A DNA stretch of 64,000 nucleotides from Bacillota bacterium (GTDB lineage Bacteria; Bacillota; Clostridia; Oscillospirales; Acutalibacteraceae). A program made the position numbers and the translations under genes. Shown piece after piece: positions 24,737 to 33,721 of this stretch. The notes beneath the pieces were generated by a model. The model was not told where the DNA came from and did not search any database. It saw nothing but the letters and a program-made list of their open reading frames with translations. The number at the start of each line of letters is the position of its first letter. Within the stretch, counting starts at the first letter, position 1. Where the stretch lies: the NCBI GenBank assembly GCA_023416955.1, contig JAEZGM010000002.1, forward strand, positions 100,375 to 164,374, given 5' to 3'.

Positions 24737-25144
24737 TCAGCTAACGATTCCTTTGGCAAATTTCCTCGCGGCGGCCAAATCGTCCGCATTCGGGTGGCCT
24801 TTATGCATGACCGCAAACGCGCCTCTGCAATGGAATTCTCTGCTGTCCGCTTTAATGTTGCGCTCCTCCAGCAGCTTTTTCATTTGCGGGTAGGAAGATT
24901 TTAATACCGCCGCCGTGCTGAAAACCACAACTTTTTTAATGTTGGCGCCAAGCTGATTGATGAAGTCTTTCATTTGCTGGTCAACCCCAGCGGCGTACAC
25001 CGCGGCGCCAAGAAAAAGTACATCCGTATCCTGCGCCACCCCGTGCTCAATGGAAAGAGCCTCGCAGCCTGTCGCCTGCGCAATCGCATCCGCAACTTTT
25101 TTGGTATTCCCAGACTTTGATAAGTAACGTACTTCAATATGCAT
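24737..25144 (-). CDS. Flavodoxin-like domain protein
   Basis: 135 residues with a degenerate flavodoxin fold: YLSKSGNTKKVADAIA at the N-terminus resembles the FMN phosphate loop, and LFLGAAVYAAGVDQQMKDFI the second loop. It is shorter and more diverged than the flavodoxin at 20102. AAGGAG precedes the ATG. A single gene, with 220 bp to the divergent GntR gene. A redox role is likely, but the partner is unknown. Confidence 0.82.
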   Translation of the reverse strand: MHIEVRYLSKSGNTKKVADAIAQATGCEALSIEHGVAQDTDVLFLGAAVYAAGVDQQMKDFINQLGANIKKVVVFSTAAVLKSSYPQMKKLLEERNIKADSREFHCRGAFAVMHKGHPNADDLAAARKFAKGIVS

Positions 25145-25322
25145 ATGAATTCTCCTTACTAAATTATTTGTATTTTATACTATTAAATTGTAATAAATGT
25201 TTATGCCTAAGTCAACACTATTTTCGATAATTTACAATTCGGTCATCAATTAATAAAGTAAAATTGCACAAATTATCCCCGGATTATAGCCCGAAGATTT
25301 TTGCTTGTATCCAAATTGATGT

Positions 25323-25334
25323 ATTGTATACAAT
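25323..25334. promoter_or_regulatory. Palindrome upstream of the GntR regulator
   Basis: attgtatacaat is a perfect 12-bp palindrome that fits the FadR-subfamily half-site pattern (tnGTnnnACna). It overlaps the probable -10 region of the GntR gene (TTGTAT, 16 bp, TATACA), so autoregulation is plausible. Confidence 0.5.
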
Positions 25335-25376
25335 GTGGTATTCTGAGTACATAAGAATTAAGAGGTGATTTGCAGC

Positions 25377-26072
25377 GTGGATACAATCCCGGTCAACAGC
25401 AGAGAATACATTTACCGGTGTTTGAAAGAGGAAATCGTAGGCTTTAAGTTAAAGCCGGGGCAGTCCATCGGTGAAAACATGCTTTGCGAGCGTTTCGGCG
25501 TGTCGCGCACCCCGATTCGATCCGTATTGCAGCGCCTCAGCAACGAAGCGCTTGTGAGCGTAATACCGTATAAGGGCTCCTATGTATCGCTCCTGAATTA
25601 CGATGACATCTGCCAGATGATTTATATGCGTATTGCTGTAGAAAGCGACGTGATCTGTGATTTTATGAAACAGTGTACGCCCCTGTTGGAAGAAAAGATA
25701 AAATATGTCATTCGCAAGCAGATTGTGCTGACGCAGGAAGAGCATTTTGAAATCGACCGCTTTTACGAGCTTGATTCACAGCTTCATGAAATATGGTTCA
25801 AAGTTACGCATCGCGAGAAATTGTGGCAGCTGATTCAAAAGTCACAGGTGGATTACACCCGGTTTCGCATGCTGGATATTACGACCGGGCAGAATTTTTC
25901 CAGAATTATTGGGGAGCATGAAGCACTGTTTCAGTTAATTCACGAGAAAAACGCGCAGGAAGTAAAACCGCTGATACAAACGCATTTAAACGCGCCGATT
26001 GAGCGTTTGGGCAGCCGCATTCACACGGAGTTCCGCAGTTATTTCCAGCAGGAATCCAAAGCAAATCTATAA
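25377..26072 (+). CDS. GntR-family (FadR/FCD-type) transcriptional regulator
   Basis: 231 residues. The N-terminal winged helix (about 8-70) has GQSIGENMLCERFGVSRTPI followed by RSVLQRL, typical of GntR. The C-terminal helical domain (about 90-225) is of the FCD/FadR type with acidic and His residues (HEIWFKVTHR, GEHEALFQLI) that usually form the metal and ligand site. GTG at 25377 is favoured because AAGAGGTGA lies 8 nt upstream. It is followed by kdgK and kdgA in the same direction and probably responds to a sugar acid such as 2-keto-3-deoxygluconate; that ligand is inferred from context. Confidence 0.88.
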   Translation: MDTIPVNSREYIYRCLKEEIVGFKLKPGQSIGENMLCERFGVSRTPIRSVLQRLSNEALVSVIPYKGSYVSLLNYDDICQMIYMRIAVESDVICDFMKQCTPLLEEKIKYVIRKQIVLTQEEHFEIDRFYELDSQLHEIWFKVTHREKLWQLIQKSQVDYTRFRMLDITTGQNFSRIIGEHEALFQLIHEKNAQEVKPLIQTHLNAPIERLGSRIHTEFRSYFQQESKANL

Positions 26073-26096
26073 AACGAATTATCGAATGAGTTTGTG

Positions 26097-26124
26097 TGGT
26101 GAACGCAAATTTTTACGTTCACCA
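26097..26124 (+). repeat. Inverted repeat between the GntR gene and kdgK
   Basis: tggtgaacg and cgttcacca form a perfect 9-bp inverted repeat with a 10-bp AT-rich centre. It may be a weak terminator, an attenuator or a binding site upstream of kdgK. A second short stem (attcggc/gccgaat, about 26177-26194) follows. Confidence 0.45.
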
Positions 26125-26231
26125 TAAAATTCCAGATAAACAGAAAGTTTTGTCCTTTTCCATCGATATTCGTTCGGAAATTCGGCTGTGCCGAATCGGT
26201 CAAAACTTCCGGCTGGCAGAGAAGGGATGTC

Positions 26232-27197
26232 ATGGATATGGGAAAAAAGATTATGTTGGTCGGCGAGCCAATGGGATTGTTCATCGCACAGGAAGAGGCT
26301 TCATTGGAAGCGGTTGACCATTTTTCGGCAGCGGTTGCCGGTGCGGAGTTTAACGTCGCGGTTGGGCTCAGCCGTTTGGGGCACTGCGTGGGCTATATGA
26401 CAAAGCTAGGCAACGATCCGTTTGGCAAGCGTATTGTCAATTCCATGAGGGAGAACGGAATTGATACCTCTATGATTACGTACAGCAGCGAACGCCCTAC
26501 CGGATTCATGCTGAAGGGAAAAACGAGCCATGGGGACCCGAAGGTGTTTTACTTCCGCAAAAATTCCGCGGCTTCCACCATTTCTGTGGCGGATGTGGAA
26601 GCGATAGACCTGAACGGCTATGATTGCCTGCATATGACGGGAATTCTGCCCGCGCTGTCCTCCACGGCACTGGAAGCCACCCGCTGTCTGATGAAGCGCG
26701 CGAAGGCAATGAGAATGACAGTGTCCTTTGACCCGAATCTGCGCCCGAGCCTTTGGCCGGATACGCAGACGATGGTGCGGGAACTGAACGGCCTTGCCGC
26801 GCTGGCTGACTACGTGCTGCCCGGCTGCAAGGAGGGGGGTATCCTTTGCGGTACGGAGGAGCCGGAGAAAATAGCCGGATTTTATCTCTCCCTCGGTACA
26901 AAGGCAGTCGTGGTCAAGACCGGGGCGAAGGGCGCTTATGCCGCCACTGCGAAGGGTGGGTTCCGTTCCGCGACTTACCCGGCGGAAAAAATAGTGGATA
27001 CCGTGGGCGCCGGGGATGGTTTTGCCGCGGGCGTGATCAGCGCGATTATGGAAGGGCTGACTCTTGAGGAGGCTGTGCGCCGCGGAAACGCTATCGGAAC
27101 GATTCAGGTGATGAGCGTTGGGGACAACGAAGGTCTGCCAACCCGTGAGGAATTGGATCGGTTCATGCGTGAAAATCAACAGGAAACGGATAACTGA
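26232..27197 (+). CDS. kdgK: 2-keto-3-deoxygluconate kinase (PfkB family sugar kinase)
   Basis: 321 residues of the PfkB/ribokinase fold: an N-terminal GEPMG and a GGAEFN-like loop (GAEFNVAVGLSRLG), SFDPNLRPSLW in the centre and the catalytic Asp with anion hole in DTVGAGDGFAAG near residue 262. The group phosphorylates 2-keto-3-deoxygluconate to KDPG. The KDPG aldolase gene follows 14 bp later, which strongly supports this substrate over other sugars. GAAGGGA precedes the ATG. Both genes belong to pectin/uronate or modified Entner-Doudoroff catabolism. Confidence 0.9.
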   Translation: MDMGKKIMLVGEPMGLFIAQEEASLEAVDHFSAAVAGAEFNVAVGLSRLGHCVGYMTKLGNDPFGKRIVNSMRENGIDTSMITYSSERPTGFMLKGKTSHGDPKVFYFRKNSAASTISVADVEAIDLNGYDCLHMTGILPALSSTALEATRCLMKRAKAMRMTVSFDPNLRPSLWPDTQTMVRELNGLAALADYVLPGCKEGGILCGTEEPEKIAGFYLSLGTKAVVVKTGAKGAYAATAKGGFRSATYPAEKIVDTVGAGDGFAAGVISAIMEGLTLEEAVRRGNAIGTIQVMSVGDNEGLPTREELDRFMRENQQETDN

Positions 27198-27211
27198 AAG
27201 GAAGAACCATA

Positions 27212-27856
27212 ATGAAGGATTTTTTGACTCAGTTGAGTGAAGTAGGAATTGTACCCGTGATAAAAATGAACGACGCGGCGAACGCGGTAGAGCTGGCAAA
27301 AGCGCTGCGTGACGGCGGGCTGCCCGCCGCCGAAATTACGTTCCGCAGCGAAGCGGCGGAAGAATCCATTCGCAAAATAGCCGCGGAAGTTCCTGAGCTG
27401 TGCGTGCTTGCGGGAACAGTGCTTACGGTGGAAAACGCGAAACGTGCCGTCGATGCAGGCGCAAAAGCAATCGTCAGCCCCGGCACCAATATGGAAGTCG
27501 TGCGCTGGTGCAATGAAAATCGGATTCCGGTAATTCCCGGCTGTGCAACCCCGACCGAAATTGAGGCCTGTATGCATAAGGGCCTCGGTACGGTGAAGCT
27601 GTTCCCTGCGGAGGTCGTCGGCGGCGTTTCCATGCTGAAAGCACTCTCCGGCCCGTATGCCGCGATGAGATTTATGCCGACGGGCGGTATCAGCCCGAAA
27701 AATGTGAAGGATTACCTTTTGTTGAAAAACGTGGTGGCCTGCGGCGGAAGCTGGATTGTACCGGATCAACTTTTGGCTGACAGAAGGTTCGATGAAATTC
27801 AAAAACTCGCCGCCGAGGCCGCCGCACTGCGCGACAGCATCAGAAGCGGGAAATAA
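27212..27856 (+). CDS. kdgA: KDPG/KHG aldolase (2-dehydro-3-deoxy-6-phosphogluconate aldolase)
   Basis: 214 residues, a class I aldolase that splits KDPG into pyruvate and glyceraldehyde 3-phosphate. Visible family features are VPVIKMNDAANAV, PAAEITFRSEAAEESI, the glyoxylate/phosphate region GAKAIVSPGT, PGCATPTE and the Schiff-base Lys in TVKLFPAEVVGG, then MPTGGI. AAAGGAAG precedes the ATG. With kdgK it forms the lower branch that converts KDG to central metabolites. Product and context agree, and length is normal. Confidence 0.94.
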   Translation: MKDFLTQLSEVGIVPVIKMNDAANAVELAKALRDGGLPAAEITFRSEAAEESIRKIAAEVPELCVLAGTVLTVENAKRAVDAGAKAIVSPGTNMEVVRWCNENRIPVIPGCATPTEIEACMHKGLGTVKLFPAEVVGGVSMLKALSGPYAAMRFMPTGGISPKNVKDYLLLKNVVACGGSWIVPDQLLADRRFDEIQKLAAEAAALRDSIRSGK

Positions 27857-27892
27857 CGCGAGCCAAAGGGCGTGCGCAATTTAATCAGTGAG

Positions 27893-27963
27893 TATAGTCA
27901 GTTAATTTGATAACAGAACCAATCTCCATTTTTTTGGATGTTTTCTAAAGTTAACTGACTATA
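27893..27963 (+). mobile_element. MITE-like element, family 1, short form (71 bp)
   Basis: TATAGTCAGTTAATTTGATA... to ...TTTTCTAAAGTTAACTGACT-ATA; the two ends join almost directly, with the internal hairpin of the long form missing. It lies between kdgA and the next terminator. Confidence 0.85.
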
Positions 27964-27967
27964 ACAG

Positions 27968-28003
27968 AAAAGGCAATTTCTGATGAACGGAAATTGCCTT
28001 TTT
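27968..28003. terminator. Bidirectional terminator between kdgA and the DUF4358 gene
   Basis: aaaaggcaatttc and gaaattgcctttt pair perfectly, with A- and T-tracts on either side, between convergent genes. Confidence 0.85.
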
Positions 28004-28018
28004 GTCGATACACAGGCT

Positions 28019-28483
28019 TTATTTGATTGCGGCATCATAAATGCGGTTCAGTTCTTCATATTGTGGGGTAACAATCATGCTGATATAGTTCCCATCCTGT
28101 TTGACGGTGCACTTTTTCAGCATCGCATATTCTTCCGGAAGGTAATCTTTCATCTCCACTTCCTTCTGCTGGTAGCGCGCATCAATTTTTTCCTTAATGC
28201 GTTTGGCGGCGTCCGTGTCTTTTCCCTCCAGAATTACAATTTCATCGCCCTTGATTCCGGTAGAGTCCACATGTGCGGCGAACTGCTTTACGTCCGTGGT
28301 TTCAATCCCGTAAAGCGGCATTAAATCCGTGTCGGACAAATCCATCATTTCCGTGTTTGTCAGTTTGGCTTTCATGTCGGTCATAACCGATTTCAAGTCG
28401 GCCTGTTTGGTCGCCGTACCCGCACAGGCCGCGAGCGTAAAAATCATCAGAGCGCTCAACAGGAATGCGACTGTCTTTTTCAT
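28019..28483 (-). CDS. DUF4358 domain-containing lipoprotein
   Basis: 154 residues with a lipoprotein signal peptide (lipobox LAAC, Cys20). The mature part matches the DUF4358 family in pattern (an alpha/beta protein with a MPLYGIE segment and a GDEIVILEGKD strand-turn). Function unknown; such genes commonly neighbour SGNH hydrolase or MBOAT acyltransferase genes in Clostridia, and the adjacent gene here is an SGNH hydrolase, 13 bp upstream on the same strand. A role in envelope glycan acylation is inferred from this association only. Confidence 0.85.
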   Translation of the reverse strand: MKKTVAFLLSALMIFTLAACAGTATKQADLKSVMTDMKAKLTNTEMMDLSDTDLMPLYGIETTDVKQFAAHVDSTGIKGDEIVILEGKDTDAAKRIKEKIDARYQQKEVEMKDYLPEEYAMLKKCTVKQDGNYISMIVTPQYEELNRIYDAAIK

Positions 28484-28496
28484 GGTGCCTCCTCCG

Positions 28497-29387
28497 TTAT
28501 TGCTTCACTGTGTGCGTCAAAATGTAGTCAATCCAAATCTCACAGGCTTTATCCGTAAAATGAATGCCCAGAATGTTGGGATCGCTGCAGTACTCCGGCG
28601 GCAGGCTGCCGTCTTTGCTGCGCAGTGCACAGGCGACGTCTACAAAGGAATATCTCTCTTCCTTGCACATTGCGCTCAGCGCATTGTCGTACAGAATCAG
28701 ATTATTGTTATTCAGCTGTTTCATTTGCTTTTCTTTGAGCATCGGAGTAGCGGACTGCACGAAAATCTCAATGTCGGGCGACCGAACCTTTATGTTCTTC
28801 AGGAGTTTTTTCATGTTTGTGACGGAACCGTCAACACCGTACAGCGCAATATCGTTTGCGCCGAGCATGATATACACCTTTTTCGCGCCCATTGCCGCTA
28901 CATTGTCCTCCAGCAGTTGTTTCTGCCCGTTGTACGCCGGGTGAATGGAGGACACGCCAAGGGGCTGAAGCGCGTTTGCGCTGCCCATGCTGCCCGCGGC
29001 AAGAAACTGTGCCTTTCCGAAAAAACCGGGTGTGGTCTTGCGTTTGGCAGTGACATAATTTTTCAGCTTCAGTGTGACCGAATCTCCAATGAAAACCGTA
29101 TCGTCCAAATAGCTTAAATCGGCTTTTTCGCTTTCTTTGACCGCGTTTACCGGTGCTGCTGAAGCCGTGGGCACTTCCGGTGCCGCCGGAGACGACAATG
29201 GCAAGGAGGAGGATGCGCTTTGGCTGATTTCAGGTGCAGTACTGTTTTCTGAAGAATTGTTTTGTTCAGATGTGGTAGAAGATGGCAAATTGGAAGCTGC
29301 GTTTCCCGTCGGCGCGCAGCCGCTGAACACAATCATACCGGCTGCCAGCAGCGACAGAAAAACGCTCTCGTTACGGTTCGGATTCAT
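28497..29387 (-). CDS. SGNH/GDSL-type hydrolase lipoprotein
   Basis: 296 residues. The signal peptide ends in a lipobox FSGC (Cys24), followed by a Ser/Pro/Ala-rich linker to about residue 105. The SGNH domain has block I VFIGDSVTL with the nucleophile Ser, block III MLGANDI and block V DPNILGIHFTD with the catalytic His. ATG at 29387 is chosen because the signal peptide then starts correctly. Such enzymes remove or transfer acyl groups on wall glycans. It resembles the SGNH protein at 57645-58532, which sits next to an MBOAT acyltransferase. Confidence 0.88.
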   Translation of the reverse strand: MNPNRNESVFLSLLAAGMIVFSGCAPTGNAASNLPSSTTSEQNNSSENSTAPEISQSASSSLPLSSPAAPEVPTASAAPVNAVKESEKADLSYLDDTVFIGDSVTLKLKNYVTAKRKTTPGFFGKAQFLAAGSMGSANALQPLGVSSIHPAYNGQKQLLEDNVAAMGAKKVYIMLGANDIALYGVDGSVTNMKKLLKNIKVRSPDIEIFVQSATPMLKEKQMKQLNNNNLILYDNALSAMCKEERYSFVDVACALRSKDGSLPPEYCSDPNILGIHFTDKACEIWIDYILTHTVKQ

Positions 29388-29488
29388 GTCATTCACCCGT
29401 TTTATTTTGATGTAGTCAGTATAGCATATATAGTTCTTTATCACAAGATTTCCGATGAAATACGCTAAAAATCCGCAAAATAGCCAAA

Positions 29489-29517
29489 TTGAAAGTTCCG
29501 CATTGCTATGGTATGAT
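29489..29517 (+). promoter_or_regulatory. Promoter of the adenine deaminase gene
   Basis: TTGAAA (29489-29494), 17 bp, TATGAT (29512-29517). The transcript leader would be only about 25 nt, too short for a purine riboswitch. Confidence 0.7.
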
Positions 29518-29546
29518 AATATATATTGGCGTTTGGAGGCGGTAGA

Positions 29547-31244
29547 ATGAAACTGGCGGAAAAAAAGGAATTAATAAAGGCTTCCCTGAGTCAGGAAGAG
29601 CCGGATCTCGTGCTGAAATACGCCGATATTGTAGACGTTTTTACCGAGTCGGTGTACACGGCCGACATTGCCGTAAAGAATGGATATATTGCCGGAATCG
29701 GCGCTTACCGCGGCGCGCATGAAATCAACATGACGGGAAAACTGGTCGCACCCGGTTTTATTGACGCGCATGTACATATTGAATCCTCTATGGTGTCGCC
29801 AAGTGTTTTTGCGAGAAAAGTTTTACCTTTCGGAACGACCACGGTCATTGCCGACCCGCACGAAATTGCCAATGTGGCCGGAATCGATGGGATTAAATAT
29901 ATTATGGAGGACAGTGAGCATTGCGGAATCAACGCTTACTTTGTGCTTCCTTCCTGTGTTCCGCTGAACGAGTTTGACCATAACGGCGGCGTGATAGGCG
30001 TTCATGAAATGAAAGAGCTGGTTCATGACCCGCGTATTGTCGGGCTGGGCGAGGTGATGAACTACGAGGCTGTTTTGGCGGGCAATACCGAGATTCTGGA
30101 GAAGATTGAGCAGCTGTCCGGGAAAACCATCGACGGTCACTCCCCCGGACTGACGGGGAAGAAGCTGCAGGCCTACCGTGCCGCGGGAGTAGAAACCGAC
30201 CACGAGTGCTACGATTATCCTTCCGCGTTGGAGCGCCTGCGCTCCGGATTTATTGTGCAGATTCGGGAAGGCTCCGCCGCACGGAATCTGACGGATATTC
30301 TGACCGGCGCACTGCGGGACGGTATTTCACTGGACCATTGCGTATTCTGTACGGACGATGTACATCTGGCGGATGTTGCAGCGCACGGACATATCAACCA
30401 CAACATTAAAATGGCAATTGATCTGGGGCTGGACCCTATCAAGGCGATCAAGCTGGCTACGCTGAACCCGGCACGGGCCTATGGATTGAAGGATCTGGGT
30501 GCGGTTGCGCCAGGATGCCGCGCGGATTTTGTGATTCTTGACCGGCTTGAAGACTTATCCATCATTGATGTTTACAAAGACGGTGTGTCGGTTAGCGGAA
30601 GAAGGCCCTTTGCCCGCGGCGCCGCTGCCGGCGAGAAGTTGACGCACAGTGTCCGAATTCCCCCACTACCGGAACACTGTCTGGACGTGAGAGTACACGG
30701 GGAGTTTCCGGTCATTGAAATCGTCCCCGGTCAGATTGTGACCCATCACCTGAAAATGCTGCTGCCGAACCGTGGGGGATTGTTTACGCCACAGAACGAC
30801 CTGCTGAAGATTGCGGTGATCCAGCGGCATGACGGTTCCGGCAGAATGGGACAGGGTGTCGCTAAGGGGTTCGGCTTAAGGAACGGGGCAATCGCTTCAA
30901 CTGTCGCGCACGACGCGCACAATCTGATTGTGATCGGCGATAACGACCGGGATATGCTTACCGCCGTGGAGGAGCTGAAATCCTGCGGCGGCGGTTATAC
31001 GGTTGTCAGCGGGGGAAGGGCAGTCGAGACGCTCGCGCTCCCGGTTGCGGGGCTGTTTACCGACAATACGGAAATCGATATGATCTGTGAATTGAACGAT
31101 ATGGCAATTGCCGCGCACGATATGGGTGTTCCCGCCAATATTGATGTATTCCAGAATCTTTCGTTTATGTCCCTTCCTGTCATTCCCGAACTGCGCATCA
31201 CTGACAGCGGCTTGTTTGACGTGAGGGAAAATAAATTTATTTAG
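29547..31244 (+). CDS. ade: Adenine deaminase
   Basis: 565 residues, converts adenine to hypoxanthine in purine salvage. The amidohydrolase metal site starts with APGFIDAHVHIESS (HVH at about 93-95), continues through TVIADPHEIANV and DGHSPGL, and ends with CTDDVHLADVAAHGH; the C-terminal Ade-specific domain carries DAHNLIVIGDN. ATG at 29547 follows a GGAGGC site; an upstream in-frame start is not supported by the promoter position. It is a single gene between its own promoter and a palindromic terminator. Confidence 0.95.
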   Translation: MKLAEKKELIKASLSQEEPDLVLKYADIVDVFTESVYTADIAVKNGYIAGIGAYRGAHEINMTGKLVAPGFIDAHVHIESSMVSPSVFARKVLPFGTTTVIADPHEIANVAGIDGIKYIMEDSEHCGINAYFVLPSCVPLNEFDHNGGVIGVHEMKELVHDPRIVGLGEVMNYEAVLAGNTEILEKIEQLSGKTIDGHSPGLTGKKLQAYRAAGVETDHECYDYPSALERLRSGFIVQIREGSAARNLTDILTGALRDGISLDHCVFCTDDVHLADVAAHGHINHNIKMAIDLGLDPIKAIKLATLNPARAYGLKDLGAVAPGCRADFVILDRLEDLSIIDVYKDGVSVSGRRPFARGAAAGEKLTHSVRIPPLPEHCLDVRVHGEFPVIEIVPGQIVTHHLKMLLPNRGGLFTPQNDLLKIAVIQRHDGSGRMGQGVAKGFGLRNGAIASTVAHDAHNLIVIGDNDRDMLTAVEELKSCGGGYTVVSGGRAVETLALPVAGLFTDNTEIDMICELNDMAIAAHDMGVPANIDVFQNLSFMSLPVIPELRITDSGLFDVRENKFI

Positions 31245-31261
31245 CGCTGCGCTTTCAATAT

Positions 31262-31300
31262 AAAATGGACGATGCCGTACGGCATCGTCCATTTTATTAT
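31262..31300. terminator. Palindromic terminator after ade
   Basis: aaaatggacgatgccg meets its exact complement (perfect palindrome 31262-31295), followed by attattttatt. Usable in both directions between convergent genes. Confidence 0.85.
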
Positions 31301-31344
31301 TTTATTCTCTTATTGTTAGAAATAGTATGCCGCAGAAAGCTCGC

Positions 31345-31989
31345 TTATTCAACGGTGGGGCTCATATGCTTTCGAATCGGGTAGCAGATGGCATACGCCG
31401 CCAGTCCGCCCAAAAACGCTTCCGGTAGGCCGCTTGTAAGCGCGGTAAGACCGATCAGCCCAAGCAGTACGTTATATCCCTGGCCCAAGGCCTGCGCATA
31501 ACTGTGACCGAAGAAGAAATAGATTCCCAGCAGTACACCCGCCGTGTTGATCAGGCTGCCGATTACGCCGCTTAAACTATAGGAAAGAATCGGCTTCATT
31601 TTCGTATGCTGAAACAGTGTGAAAAGCAGCCCTGTGACCGTACCGACCAGCACACGGGGCACAAAGCAGATCAAAAGGCTCAGCATGTTGCCGTGTGTCT
31701 CACCGGGTACAGGGTACACCGGAGTGAAGACAAACGCAGTGAGCGGGTTCGGTGCAGTGAAGGTCCATACGCAAAAGCTGAACAGACCGGCGAAAAATCC
31801 CATCGCGCTTCCCGCGCCTGTACCGAGCATAATTGCGGTAATGATCACCGGAATCATGCCAAGGGTAGCGACAACCGGGCCGAATGCGGGAAGGGAACCC
31901 AGGGGAGTGAAGCATACAATCGCTTCAATAGCGAGCAGCATTGCAAACTGTGCAATGAATAATGTCTTTTTACTGACAGATTTCTTCAT
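31345..31989 (-). CDS. ECF transporter S component (substrate-binding membrane subunit)
   Basis: 214 residues with about six transmembrane helices. The N-terminal IAQFAMLLAIEAIVCFTPLG (Ala-rich helix 1 that docks the ECF module) and the MIPVIITAIMLGTGAG segment are typical of S components of energy-coupling-factor importers. The vitamin or cofactor taken up cannot be assigned with confidence. No ECF ATPase or T component is adjacent, so it would use a shared module encoded elsewhere. AGGAGG-type site upstream; a single gene. Confidence 0.83.
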   Translation of the reverse strand: MKKSVSKKTLFIAQFAMLLAIEAIVCFTPLGSLPAFGPVVATLGMIPVIITAIMLGTGAGSAMGFFAGLFSFCVWTFTAPNPLTAFVFTPVYPVPGETHGNMLSLLICFVPRVLVGTVTGLLFTLFQHTKMKPILSYSLSGVIGSLINTAGVLLGIYFFFGHSYAQALGQGYNVLLGLIGLTALTSGLPEAFLGGLAAYAICYPIRKHMSPTVE

Positions 31990-32114
31990 GAGGAATCCTC
32001 CTTGCTGATAAGCTTCTCAAGCTGATACTTTATCATAGTATAAACCATCATTGTTATAATTTCCATAGAAAAATATCAGCAAGGATTATGGTAAGGATCA
32101 ACGGGGAGAAGAAC

Positions 32115-32861
32115 CTATTTTTTAATTACTGCCCTGCGCATCAACAGGAAAGTCAACGCGGAAAACAGCAGGGAAATGAGCAGCAGGCTTCCCATTGCGA
32201 CAAAGGGATTGTAACCGTATGAAATTCCCCACATCGCCGCATTGAAGCGCAGGAAGACCGCTCCCAGTTCACCGTGAAATACATACGTGTTCAGCCACGG
32301 GATCCCATTTCCCAAAACGACCGGAACACCGACGGAAACCCCGATTTTCCATCCTCTGTTCATTTTGTAATACAGGTTTGTAAGAAAATAACCGATCAGC
32401 ATAACGCAGAAATAAAGGACTGTCAGAAAGAGGAAGTTTTCAAGCAGAAGGCACAGCATAGAGCCGAATCCTCCGGCGGCAGCCTGTTCGGTACGGGGCG
32501 CGTAAATCGCCGCGAACATGGAGTGATAAGGTGCTGATTTTGTCAGAATCACACTGTTTATTGTGTCTATGAAAGAGAAAAAAGCACTCATAGTAAAGCA
32601 GGAACAAATGGTAGAAACGAACTGTGTTTTGCGGGAAATTCCGTTGGCGGAAAGGAAATAGAAATTTTCCTTGAATATTGTCAGCCCAAAACAGAATAGC
32701 GTAATCAAAGAGATGAGCTCAATACCGTTGAATACACTCAATTCGGTTTTCAGAACGGTCAAAATAATCAGCACATAAACACAGAGGTACATCACAATGA
32801 TACCGTTTTTGTAGTCCGCTAGAATGTAGCGAATAATGGATTTGATTTTCGCAGGATTCAT
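32115..32861 (-). CDS. ABC-2-type membrane permease (putative)
   Basis: 248 residues with about six hydrophobic helices and no clear catalytic motif. It follows the ABC ATPase gene by 14 bp on the same strand, third in a GntR-ATPase-permease set like ytrABC, so it is most likely the membrane component. The substrate is unknown; related systems respond to cell-wall antibiotics. The C-terminal helix ends with a basic tail (LLMRRAVIKK). Confidence 0.78.
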   Translation of the reverse strand: MNPAKIKSIIRYILADYKNGIIVMYLCVYVLIILTVLKTELSVFNGIELISLITLFCFGLTIFKENFYFLSANGISRKTQFVSTICSCFTMSAFFSFIDTINSVILTKSAPYHSMFAAIYAPRTEQAAAGGFGSMLCLLLENFLFLTVLYFCVMLIGYFLTNLYYKMNRGWKIGVSVGVPVVLGNGIPWLNTYVFHGELGAVFLRFNAAMWGISYGYNPFVAMGSLLLISLLFSALTFLLMRRAVIKK

Positions 32862-32875
32862 ATCTGTTTCTCTCC

Positions 32876-33721
32876 TTATGAATTGGTAAGCTGTACGAAC
32901 AGCTTCTGTAAATCCAGTCTGCTGACTTCAAGGCCGGGAGGAACCGCTTCACAGCTGCCCGTCAGATAGGCCGACTTTAATCCACCGAGCGTGTCACAGC
33001 CAAGCACTTTTTTGCCCTTAATATACTCATCAACCGCGCCGGCAGGGCCACTCACACAGTACCCCATATCCAGTACGTTCTGAGTTTCGTCGTCCACAAG
33101 GAGGTTTCCCGCCTTGACAATAATAACATGGTCGATCAGCGAGGCGGCTTCCTCAATCAAATGAGTGGATATGAGGACCGTTCGCCCTGTTCTGCTGAAA
33201 TTACTGAGCAGCTCCTGGTAAAACAGCTCACGGTGATTCGCGTCAAGTCCGAGCACCGGCTCGTCAAAAATCACGATTTCGCTTCCGCAGGCCAGCGCGA
33301 TGATCAGTTTAAAAATAGAGGAATACCCGGTGGAAAGAGCTTTGATTTTCTGTTTTTGGTTCAGCTCAAATTTCTCACACAATTCTGCCGCGTAGGAAAA
33401 ATCGAATTCCGGATAAAATTCGGCGCTCCAGCAGAACGCATCACGAACACGCATTTTTTCCGGGTATAAATTCTGTTCTGTGGAACAGTAAATTTTAGAT
33501 AGCGCATAGTCGTTTTCTAAGGTAGGTCTTCCGTCGAGCAGCACCGTTCCGCTGTCGGGAAACAGCCTGCCGGTCATCAAATTGAGCAGTGTGGTTTTTC
33601 CCGCGCCGTTGCGGCCAAGCAGCCCGTAAATATGCCCGCTTTCCAGTGTAAGGGAAAGGTCATTAACTGCTTTCAGTTCCCCGAACGATTTGGTGAGGCC
33701 GTTAATCTCTATCTTACTCAT
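32876..33721 (-). CDS. ABC transporter ATP-binding protein (YtrB-like)
   Basis: 281 residues with Walker A GRNGAGKTT (about 37-45), Walker B IVIFDEPVLGLD and switch STHL. The signature is the degenerate LSTGYSSIFKL instead of LSGGQ, as seen in other YtrB-like ATPases of this operon type. About 60 residues after the ATPase core form a small C-terminal extension. The start overlaps the GntR gene's 3' end by 8 bp, so the two are translationally coupled. Confidence 0.9.
   Translation of the reverse strand: MSKIEINGLTKSFGELKAVNDLSLTLESGHIYGLLGRNGAGKTTLLNLMTGRLFPDSGTVLLDGRPTLENDYALSKIYCSTEQNLYPEKMRVRDAFCWSAEFYPEFDFSYAAELCEKFELNQKQKIKALSTGYSSIFKLIIALACGSEIVIFDEPVLGLDANHRELFYQELLSNFSRTGRTVLISTHLIEEAASLIDHVIIVKAGNLLVDDETQNVLDMGYCVSGPAGAVDEYIKGKKVLGCDTLGGLKSAYLTGSCEAVPPGLEVSRLDLQKLFVQLTNS

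Noticed and set aside
29495..29546. Purine riboswitch before adenine deaminase
   Set aside because: The promoter leaves a leader of about 25 nt, too short for an aptamer.
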